7,618 nt of DNA from Chloroflexota bacterium (GTDB lineage Bacteria > Chloroflexota > Anaerolineae > B4-G1), in NCBI GenBank assembly GCA_011046405.1, contig DSAR01000540.1, positions 1-7,618 on the forward strand, given 5' to 3'. Under the pieces are notes generated by a model. The model was not told where the DNA came from. It made no database searches and saw nothing but the letters and a program-made list of their open reading frames with translations. Of this stretch, positions 1 through 5,656 are shown one piece after another. Positions within the stretch are counted from its first letter, which is position 1; each line of letters starts with the position of its first letter. The translations under genes were made by a program, and so were the position numbers.

Positions 1-23
1 ATGTTGAATTTGTCAGCCAACCA

Positions 24-151
24 AGCTCGCCGGGTATCTTCTCAATAAGTTGGGGAGCTGTGGCCGGTCTCCCGACCGAGCCACAGCGGGCACGGTCAGG
101 AGACCGGCCCGAGCAAGTTTGCCCCGGTTTATTGAGGTGATAGCTCGCCGG
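24..151. repeat. Structured palindromic element flanked by 10-bp direct repeats
   Basis: The direct repeat AGCTCGCCGG occurs at 24-33 and 142-151. Inside it, 40-55 can pair with 122-137 over 16 positions, including the perfect 8-bp core CTCAATAA (41-48) / TTATTGAG (129-136). Four of the 16 pairs (40/137, 49/128, 50/127, 51/126) are G-T. This closing stem encloses two tandem hairpins (57-87 and 88-110). The layout of direct repeats outside, imperfect terminal inverted repeats and an internal palindromic core fits either a small non-autonomous (MITE/REP-like) insertion with a target duplication or a three-way-junction structured RNA. It lies 17 bp past the yggS stop codon. Pairing is read directly from the sequence. 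Mobility, transcription and copy number elsewhere are not visible. Confidence 0.55.
57..110. repeat. Two tandem hairpins sharing a CGGTC-N4-GACCG core
   Basis: Hairpin one: GCTGTGGC plus CGGTC (57-69) pairs with GACCG, a bulged A at 79, and GCCACAGC (74-87), loop TCCC at 70-73. Hairpin two: GGGC, a bulged A at 92, CGGTC (88-97) pairs with GACCG plus GCCC (102-110), loop AGGA at 98-101. They abut without a spacer and share the same core. A mutually exclusive alternative also exists: GGCCGGTCTCC (62-72) is the exact reverse complement of 99-109, giving an 11-bp stem with a 26-nt loop. Neither side is followed by a T-run, so this is not a standard intrinsic terminator. The pattern resembles a REP/BIME-type palindromic pair. 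Confidence 0.6.
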
Positions 152-168
152 TTCGAGATGCAGCGTCG

Positions 169-888
169 CTAGTACATCCGTTCGCCAAAGATCGCGCGAC
201 CAATACGCACCATCGTCGCCCCTTCTTCCACGGCGACGACGAAATCATTGCTCATCCCCATCGAGAGGTGGCGCCAATCACAAGCCGGGAAACGCTCTCG
301 TAGAACGTCCAGCAAAGCCCGCAAATCGGCAAAGACAGGCCGTACCGTCTCCGGGTCGTCCACAAAAGGCGCCATCGTCATCAAGCCATGCACCGACAGA
401 TGAGATAACGCCAAAATCTCCTCGACCTGGGCAAAGAAGGCCGCGCGCCCCCCACCTGGCAGGTTGAACCCGTATTTGCTCTCCTCGCCGGAGACGTTGC
501 ACTCCAGAAGCACCGGCAACGTCACGCCTCTCTCACCGGCAAAGCGAGCGAGGTAGCGCGCGATTTTTAACCGGTCGACCGAATGCACGTAATCGTAATG
601 CGTGGCCGCCAGTTCCGCCTTGCGGCTCTGGATGTGACCGATCATGTGCCAGGTCGGCTGGGCATCGGCGATAGCTGCGCGCACGTCTGGAATTTTAGAA
701 ACGCCCTCCCGGACACGGTTCTCGCCAAAATGGCGCACCCCGGCCTGGTATGCAGCGACGACTTCCTCGACGGAGCGGGTCTTGGTCACAGCGATCAACG
801 TCACGTCATCCGGCTCGCGCCCAGACTTCGATGCCGCTTCGGCAATACGTTCCCGGACTTGCATCAGGTTACCTGCAATATCTGTCAT
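169..888 (-). CDS. yggS: YggS/YlmE family pyridoxal-phosphate homeostasis protein
   Basis: This 239-aa cytosolic protein belongs to the PLPBP/YggS (COG0325) family, a single-domain alanine-racemase-like TIM barrel that binds PLP and buffers vitamin B6 and amino-acid metabolism, with no established catalytic reaction. The PLP-binding lysine is K36 in LIAVTKTRS. Other family signatures are FGENRV (54-59), WHMIGHIQSRK (80-90), LMTMAP (169-174) and the C-terminal LSMGMSNDF plus ATMVRIGRAIFG that grips the phosphate. Length is normal and no key residue is missing. The ATG at 888 overlaps the pgeF stop by 4 bp (ATGA), and GGAG lies 8 nt upstream inside pgeF, so translation is probably coupled. It is the last visible gene of the operon; the stop is TAG. 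The pgeF-yggS order matches ylmD-ylmE of Gram-positive bacteria. Confidence 0.96.
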   Translation of the reverse strand: MTDIAGNLMQVRERIAEAASKSGREPDDVTLIAVTKTRSVEEVVAAYQAGVRHFGENRVREGVSKIPDVRAAIADAQPTWHMIGHIQSRKAELAATHYDYVHSVDRLKIARYLARFAGERGVTLPVLLECNVSGEESKYGFNLPGGGRAAFFAQVEEILALSHLSVHGLMTMAPFVDDPETVRPVFADLRALLDVLRERFPACDWRHLSMGMSNDFVVAVEEGATMVRIGRAIFGERMY

Positions 889-1667
889 TGCGTCAACTCC
901 ACGATCACGCCAAAACGACCGGTACGTCCGCCCTCTGCTCGATGGGAAAAGAACTCATCTACCCGGCACGACGTACACAGCCCCGACGCCTCGATCTCCT
1001 GAACGCCCACGGCGCGAAGTTGCGACCGCACCGCGCCGGGCAAATCCAGATAAACACGCCCATTGACGGCCCGCGCCAGGTCCGCTCCGGAGGGGCAAGC
1101 GGTCTGGACTGCGGTCACAACCTCCGGCCCCACCTCGTAGCAGCAGGGGCCGATGGCTGGACCAATCCCGGCCCATATATCGGCGGGATCGCTTTTCATC
1201 TGCGTGACCATCGTGAGCACCGTCGCCCCGACACTGCCCGCCGCCACGCCTCGCCAGCCAGCGTGGGCAATCCCGGCGACCCGCTGCACTCGGTCGTAGA
1301 AAAAAACCGGGGTGCAGTCGCCAAAACGCATCAGGATTGGCGTGCCCGGTGCATTCGTCACCAGGGCATCGGTCGCCGGCAGCACGGTTCCCAGGTGAGC
1401 CTGTCTGACGACGCCCACACGGGCCCCGTGCACCTGGTGAGGGCTGACGACCGCTCTCTGGCATAGGCCCACCGCACCCATAGCCCGCCGGTGGTTCTCC
1501 TCGACAGCCGCCGGATCATCGCCCACGGTGTGGCCCAGGTTGAGCGTGGCGTAAGGCGCCTGGCTCACCCCCCCGATGCGGGTCAAGACGGCATGTCTCA
1601 GCCCAGACACGTCATTCAGTCCCTCAAACCGGTACAGCAACACAGGGCCAATCTGCTCACGGATCAC
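885..1667 (-). CDS. pgeF: PgeF/YlmD/YfiH family protein (multicopper-oxidase-fold, DUF152)
   Basis: This 260-aa protein belongs to the Cu-oxidase_4 / DUF152 family (YfiH, YlmD, mammalian LACC1). E. coli YfiH (PgeF) has been linked to removing mis-incorporated L-Ser from peptidoglycan precursors, and other members phosphorolyse or deaminate purine nucleosides, so the substrate here is open. The metal-binding set is visible: H80 in HQVHG, C118 in GDCTPV and H135 in AHAGWRG, plus WAGIGPAIGPCCYEVG (165-180) and the closing CTSC...SHRAEGGRTGRFG (231-253). The start is GTG at 1667, chosen because GAGGT sits 8 nt upstream and the alignable family N-terminus follows. It lies 39 bp after the DUF2085 gene and overlaps yggS by 4 bp. 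All signature residues are present. Confidence 0.95.
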   Translation of the reverse strand: MIREQIGPVLLYRFEGLNDVSGLRHAVLTRIGGVSQAPYATLNLGHTVGDDPAAVEENHRRAMGAVGLCQRAVVSPHQVHGARVGVVRQAHLGTVLPATDALVTNAPGTPILMRFGDCTPVFFYDRVQRVAGIAHAGWRGVAAGSVGATVLTMVTQMKSDPADIWAGIGPAIGPCCYEVGPEVVTAVQTACPSGADLARAVNGRVYLDLPGAVRSQLRAVGVQEIEASGLCTSCRVDEFFSHRAEGGRTGRFGVIVELTQ

Positions 1668-1706
1668 TAGAATTTACCTCGTCCACTCAATCGCCAGAGA
1701 TTGAAC

Positions 1707-2561
1707 TTACACCTTTTCAGTCAACGATTCTTCGACTTCTTGCATCGTCTCCTGGACGAGCGGATAAGACAACCAAACCGTCGCCATGCCGAAGAGCGTC
1801 CCCGTGAGCACTCGCATCGTCGGCGTCGTCTCGTGGGGCATAAGCGGGCCATTCGGCCAGATGAGGGGGAACAGATAGGAGACAAACTGGTACCCGCCAT
1901 CCAGAAGCATCGGCAGGATGCCGATCACGAAGTAGGCCCACAGAGGCAGCGAAGGCACACGCCACCGGCGACGCAGCAGGCTATAAAGCAGCCCGGCGAT
2001 AAAAATTGTACCGTAGATAGCCACGTCTCGCTGGCAAATCCCGATCTTGTATCCAATCGACGCATGGCCAACCAGCGCTCGCGTCTCCAAGCCAATGTCG
2101 ATAGATGTCCCCAGCGCACGTTCCAGTTCCGACACAGTGTAGGTCAATTGAGGCCCAAACAGGAAAAAGGAGCGTTGGGGCAATTGATGACACAGTGGGC
2201 GATAGATCAAATAGATCGTCCTGGCTGCCCCGGTCATGCCCAAATACATCAACGCCGGCGCCAGGATAGGCAGGCCCACGTAAAGAAAAGCGAGCGTGTT
2301 GAAGATGGTCAGCCAATGTTTGGCCAGCCAAAAGACAAAGCGATTGGCGATAGCCACGACAGGAGTGGACAATTTCTCTGCCTGGCGGGCCGCCTGTTTG
2401 GCCACGCGTCTTCGTTCCACCTCGGCCAAAATCTCAGCCGTGGTGACCTGCGCATCCCCTGTCTCGGACGACTGTGCCGGCGTCAATGGCGACCGGGACG
2501 CCTGTTTCCGTCGATCTTTTTCAAGCATCCCGCTCACTCGCTGATTCGCCACGTCTTTCAT
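1707..2561 (-). CDS. DUF2085 family integral membrane protein
   Basis: This 284-aa protein has a charged N-terminus with a likely short helix rich in R, E and A (about 43-64), then about four hydrophobic segments (roughly 84-108, 180-197, 205-222, 250-270). The diagnostic DUF2085 motifs are RPLCHQLPQRSFF (121-133) and GICQRDVAIY (174-183). With the following DGGYQ (221-225) and TGTLFG (253-258) motifs they form the conserved core of the family. The paired Cys/His motifs suggest metal or redox chemistry at the membrane, but no function is established. The ATG overlaps the stop of the upstream PHP gene by 4 bp (ATGA). Its own Shine-Dalgarno is poor, which supports translational coupling. The stop is TAA, 39 bp before pgeF. 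The family call is secure; the role is unknown. Confidence 0.9.
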   Translation of the reverse strand: MKDVANQRVSGMLEKDRRKQASRSPLTPAQSSETGDAQVTTAEILAEVERRRVAKQAARQAEKLSTPVVAIANRFVFWLAKHWLTIFNTLAFLYVGLPILAPALMYLGMTGAARTIYLIYRPLCHQLPQRSFFLFGPQLTYTVSELERALGTSIDIGLETRALVGHASIGYKIGICQRDVAIYGTIFIAGLLYSLLRRRWRVPSLPLWAYFVIGILPMLLDGGYQFVSYLFPLIWPNGPLMPHETTPTMRVLTGTLFGMATVWLSYPLVQETMQEVEESLTEKV

Positions 2562-4243
2562 TCATCATCCAATCCCAACAAAATACTCCACTCACTGTGA
2601 ATCCCTTCCTCGGTCACGCCATAATAGACGCGCAGATCATCATCTTGACGCTGTACTAAATCGTAACGCTCCTTGCCTCGATGTTTCCGCTTGCGCAAGA
2701 CGCCGATATTGCCCTGCCATTCGATCTGCCCGGCGTCCACCGGATTTTCCTCATTTTGGGTGATCGCGTAATGCCACAAGCGGCGCGCTGATTTGCGGGT
2801 CACGTTCTTGACCACATTGTTATTGCGCAGATCACGCATCGTGTGATAGGGCGTCCCCTGGCGCTTCTGGGTCGACACGATCTCCACGCCGGTGCGTGGT
2901 GGTTCAACGTCATCGGTCGAATCTTCCAGCCGGATAGTCGTGGATCCAGATCGCTTGACCAAATTCACGATCTCATCCCGTACGGCCAGGTCGGTCTCGC
3001 CCTCACTACGCACGTAAATTTTGTTGTCGTCAATTGCGTAAGGCGGATCTCCTCCCCGAGGCACAAAAATACGCACGATTTTGCGTCCCTGGGTTTCCTG
3101 AACGTCCGCCTTCACCTCCAGGGGCGGCGTGATCCGTCGCTCAATCTCCTCGTGAAGGGATTTGACCAAGCTCGCCGGATTACTGACGCCCTCCGGACGC
3201 TCTTTGGAATTCGCGCTGACTCCCACGTAAACTGTGCCGCCATTGGTATTGGCGAACGCACACACGTCGGCCAGGATGGCGTAACGTCGTCCTCCCCGGC
3301 GCGTGTAACCCACGTGAAATGATTGCACGATGGAATTCCCCTCATCTCGCGCCTCCTGGATGTGATCTAAAGGCGCCTCCGTCCGCCGATAAGGCCGCGT
3401 GCGGGCAAAGTCGTTGCTCAGGAACACCTCGTGCAGGGCTTCGAAACTGACCTCGGCCAAAAGCACCTCTGTCACGCGATCCCCAACACCCAAATGTTTG
3501 GGATCGTTGGGATCCCGCACCAGTCGATGGTTATCCGAACCCTGGATGCAGCGCATGGGGCGCGGGTATTCGGGGCGCGATCCATCGAAGAAGCGCATGG
3601 TCGTGCGTCGCCCCTGTTTCTCTAAATCGGTCACCTCCAAAGCGTGTAGATGCGGGTCCTGGGTGTAGGCCATGCGTGTCTGCCCCCCCAGTCCCGAGCG
3701 TCGCCGGGCCACACCGTGAGAGGAGTTCGCGTGTGCGGCGATGACGATCCCCCCCGCCTCATCGATGACTTGGTAAGCGGTCAGGACGTCGATAGTCGCT
3801 CCAACCTCACCGGTACCCTCATCCAATTTATCCAGCGGGATATTGAGACGGCGAAGGAGAAATTCCAACTCCCGCAGTTCAACCACTGGCGAGAAGATGC
3901 CCAGGATATGAAAGCCCAACGTCGCCGTAAACTCAAACCCCGGCAGAACCAAGATCTTCTTTCTCAGCCGGCGATACTCGTTTAATGAATGCTTCTCATC
4001 TCCACGCAGCCGATTGAGCTGCTCTAACATACTCAATTGTTCTATTTCTTCTATCATCGCCCGATAACCGGCCACGGTGTTGTGATCAGTGAAAGCGATG
4101 ATGTCCAATCCTTTTTTCTCTGCCTGGAGTAAAATATCCAGATATGAGATATCAGGGTCTAAAAAATCAGCTGAGGCAGGTGTGTGCAAATGCAGATCAA
4201 CCTGTCTCCACTGAAGGTTATTTCGTTTATTTCCTTTTGACAT
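2558..4243 (-). CDS. PHP-domain / AlbA_2 (Schlafen-type) fusion protein with unassigned C-terminus
   Basis: This 561-aa soluble protein has three parts. Residues about 13-285 form a PHP metal-dependent phosphoesterase domain with the full motif set: DLHLHTPAS (H18, H20), FTDHN (D53, H54), PGFEF (E104), H112, AAHAN (H171) and GSDNH (D237, H239). A charged, probably helical insert occupies 60-98. Its N-terminus resembles the PHP module of TrlF-type PHP-ATPases, but no P-loop is present here. Residues about 300-430 look like an AlbA_2 / Schlafen AlbA domain (DVCAFANTNGGTVYVGV at 326-342, then IYVRSEGET at 409-417), a fold tied to nucleic-acid binding or cleavage. Residues about 437-561 are basic and aromatic, and I do not recognise the family. 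The ATG at 4243 is preceded by AGGAG, 3 nt away. It is the first gene of the four-gene operon. Nuclease or phosphatase activity on nucleic acid is inferred, not shown. Confidence 0.88.
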   Translation of the reverse strand: MSKGNKRNNLQWRQVDLHLHTPASADFLDPDISYLDILLQAEKKGLDIIAFTDHNTVAGYRAMIEEIEQLSMLEQLNRLRGDEKHSLNEYRRLRKKILVLPGFEFTATLGFHILGIFSPVVELRELEFLLRRLNIPLDKLDEGTGEVGATIDVLTAYQVIDEAGGIVIAAHANSSHGVARRRSGLGGQTRMAYTQDPHLHALEVTDLEKQGRRTTMRFFDGSRPEYPRPMRCIQGSDNHRLVRDPNDPKHLGVGDRVTEVLLAEVSFEALHEVFLSNDFARTRPYRRTEAPLDHIQEARDEGNSIVQSFHVGYTRRGGRRYAILADVCAFANTNGGTVYVGVSANSKERPEGVSNPASLVKSLHEEIERRITPPLEVKADVQETQGRKIVRIFVPRGGDPPYAIDDNKIYVRSEGETDLAVRDEIVNLVKRSGSTTIRLEDSTDDVEPPRTGVEIVSTQKRQGTPYHTMRDLRNNNVVKNVTRKSARRLWHYAITQNEENPVDAGQIEWQGNIGVLRKRKHRGKERYDLVQRQDDDLRVYYGVTEEGIHSEWSILLGLDDE

Positions 4244-4752
4244 TTTCTCCTACCCATTCTTTCAAATACTCTGTAGCTGAAAGCATCCTCCCGAAACAAG
4301 CACTATATCGCCATCACATGACGCCGAGATTGACGTAAAACGGGAATCCCAACGAAGAGGAACGCTTATCACAGATGTCTGAAATGTTTGAAAAAGCGAT
4401 TATTTGGAGCCTGCGCAGGGGAGAGAGGAGGGAGAACCCACCGGCACACACTTCTCATCGAAATGTCGCCACGCGCCGAAAGCAACGAGTACGTTTTGAG
4501 CAAACACTTGTCACAGGCGTATCTTCTCGATCATCCGGGGTTATGCAAATCGAAGGCAACATCGCGAGCACGCTCACGCGATTGCACGCATTCCGACCCA
4601 CTTCCACCCCGGCTTTTGGAGAAAATACGCACAAACGTCGTTGTAACCGTAACCGTAGCCGACTGAACCCATCATCAGGGCTCAGGGCCAATACCCAATA
4701 AGTAAAAGGAAGATCGATAAAAGAGCACCGAATCTCAATAACCACCCGGCAG

Positions 4753-4788
4753 AAAACCTGTCAGCCAATCAGTCGTCTTACTGACAGG
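4753..4788 (-). terminator. Weak candidate intrinsic terminator
   Basis: CCTGTCAG (4757-4764) and CTGACAGG (4781-4788) form a perfect 8-bp stem with a 16-nt loop. Read on the minus strand, the stem is followed at once by four T residues (4756-4753). It could end transcripts coming from the receiver gene, 348 bp upstream, before they reach the PHP operon. The loop is long and the T-run short, so efficiency would be modest. Confidence 0.33.
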
Positions 4789-4997
4789 GAAATCTCCTCG
4801 ACTATGTCCGGATACCCATTTAGACCAAATCGCCCCTCCCCAAAAAAATACGTCGACCTGGTCAATAATATCAAGGGCTCTGACGAAAGCACTCACGTCG
4901 GATCATCCAATCCTCAGGATAACGCTAGACATGCCCACGCTATCCTTGGACTTTCTTCGTTCGACCAGATTTCCTCTAACAGAGCCTCAAGTCGCAT

Positions 4998-5015
4998 TGG
5001 TCAACGCTTTGACCA
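4998..5015. promoter_or_regulatory. Perfect 7-bp dyad, possible operator
   Basis: TGGTCAA, spacer CGCT, TTGACCA: an 18-bp dyad typical in size of a dimeric regulator site. No U-run follows on either strand, so it is not a terminator. It lies 121 bp past the receiver stop codon and is not next to any identified promoter, so a regulatory role is only a possibility. Confidence 0.25.
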
Positions 5016-5135
5016 CTCTGAGATCGTCAAGCCAATAATCGATTGCTCCAAACCAATGCAGACTTAGCTTCCTCCTCATTATCGGATGGTAACGGATCGG
5101 CTATCACCCGAAGCAGACGTCTCTACTGAACAGAT

Positions 5136-5507
5136 TTAAGAATCCCCCTCCTTTCCCGATAACGTATCTGCGATTAATTCGATCAACTCATCTGGGCGAA
5201 AGGGTTTCAAGATAAAGGCATCCGCTCCCGCCCCTAGACAATCGGCAGCGCGATCCATCCCTGAAGTCATCACAATCGCCGTATCATCGAACGATTTCAC
5301 CGCTCTGACATCCCGCAATACTTCAAGCGTATCGCCCCGCTCCGAATATACATCCATCAAGAGCAAAACTGGCTTAAACTGAGATGCTTTCGAAAGCACC
5401 AAGTCTGGATTTGGTTCCACGATCACCTTATATCCCTCGAATTCCAATACTGTCTTGATGAGACCACTGAACGTGGGATCATCGTCAACTACGAGAATAT
5501 CACACAT
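5136..5507 (-). CDS. Stand-alone response-regulator receiver (CheY-like)
   Basis: This 123-aa single-domain receiver accepts a phosphoryl group from a histidine kinase and signals by protein contact, since there is no output domain. Canonical residues are present: acidic pair D8/D9 in LVVDDDPTF, phospho-acceptor D52 in LLLMDVYSERGD, the switch residue T81 in IVMTSG, and K101 in ILKPF, with DELIELI forming the last helix. The usual MPxMDG after the phospho-Asp is replaced by VYSERGDT. The start at 5507 (MCDILVVDDD) is chosen over the in-frame ATG at 5543. GAGG lies 7 nt before 5507, and the 12 extra residues would be translated through that site and do not belong to the fold. No kinase gene is in the window, so its partner is unknown. 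It could belong to a hybrid phosphorelay or bind a target directly. Confidence 0.93.
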   Translation of the reverse strand: MCDILVVDDDPTFSGLIKTVLEFEGYKVIVEPNPDLVLSKASQFKPVLLLMDVYSERGDTLEVLRDVRAVKSFDDTAIVMTSGMDRAADCLGAGADAFILKPFRPDELIELIADTLSGKEGDS

Positions 5508-5513
5508 TATCTG

Positions 5514-5520
5514 ACCTCTC
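5514..5520 (-). promoter_or_regulatory. Ribosome-binding site that sets the receiver start
   Basis: On the minus strand GAGAGGT ends 6 nt before the ATG at 5507, with its GAGG core 7 nt away. This is standard spacing. No comparable motif precedes the longer in-frame ATG at 5543, so the shorter 123-aa product is preferred. Confidence 0.75.
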
Positions 5521-5600
5521 TGCAATTCTAGCGAAGCATCCAAGGCAATGTTTGCCGGGCCAATATGGCATGTACCTTCTCATCGATAATGAGGGGATAT

Positions 5601-5625
5601 GTAGGGGAATACCATTCCACCCTAC
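5601..5625. repeat. Hairpin in the receiver leader region
   Basis: GTAGG (5601-5605) pairs with CCTAC (5621-5625). After a 2-nt bulge, GGAAT (5606-5610) pairs with ATTCC (5614-5618) around the loop ACC. On the plus strand it is followed by GTTTGCCCCG (5626-5635) and six T residues (5637-5642). The T-run is 11 nt from the stem, too far for a textbook terminator. The decamer GTTTGCCCCG also occurs in the yggS-side element at 117-126. Confidence 0.45.
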
Positions 5626-5656
5626 GTTTGCCCCGATTTTTTGATAAGATACCAAC

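Larger units (their letters stand above)
4244..5135. other. 0.9-kb spacer with no defensible gene
   Basis: No reading frame here on either strand shows a recognisable motif, a credible ribosome-binding site and a coherent composition together. What can be seen: a perfect 10-bp palindrome CCTGCGCAGG (4410-4419) running into a 20-nt all-purine tract on the plus strand (4417-4436); three tandem hexamers GTAACC/GTAACC/GTAGCC (4643-4660); an 8-bp stem at 4757-4788; an 11-bp palindrome ATCCTCAGGAT (4910-4920); and a perfect TGGTCAA-N4-TTGACCA dyad (4998-5015). It separates the receiver gene from the PHP-led operon, so it should hold the operon promoter near its left end, but I find no convincing -35/-10 pair. 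It may be a decayed gene, an unannotated RNA locus or a long regulatory region. Confidence 0.5.

Noticed and set aside
57..110. Intrinsic terminator for the yggS operon
   Set aside because: Strong stems, but no T-run on either side in either direction.
24..151. CRISPR repeat or riboswitch
   Set aside because: No regularly spaced repeats or spacers. It lies after the last gene on the coding strand rather than in a leader, and no known aptamer core is recognisable.
750..1466. Long plus-strand open frame (238 codons) across pgeF and yggS
   Set aside because: Shadow of two well-supported minus-strand genes in GC-rich sequence, with no motif.
1701..2600. Plus-strand open frame of 299 codons opposite the DUF2085 gene
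   Set aside because: Composition rich in R, Q and H with no motif. It lies opposite a membrane protein with clear family signatures, so it is an antisense shadow.
4302..4307. TATAGT on the minus strand as a -10 box for the PHP-led operon
   Set aside because: Five of six bases match the consensus, but no acceptable -35 hexamer lies 16-18 bp upstream and there is no extended -10 TG.
4455..4745. Minus-strand open frame of 96 codons in the spacer
   Set aside because: Arginine- and cysteine-rich translation typical of non-coding sequence, with no motif. The 4757-4788 stem lies just upstream of its start.
4804..5067. Plus-strand open frame of 87 codons beginning MSGYPFRPNRPSPKKYVDLVN
   Set aside because: No Shine-Dalgarno before the ATG, serine- and asparagine-rich composition, no motif or family resemblance. 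Kept only as a question within the spacer finding.
5508..5543. In-frame upstream ATG at 5543 extending the receiver by 12 residues
   Set aside because: No ribosome-binding site before it, and the extension covers the good GAGG site used by the ATG at 5507. The extra residues precede the first strand of the fold.
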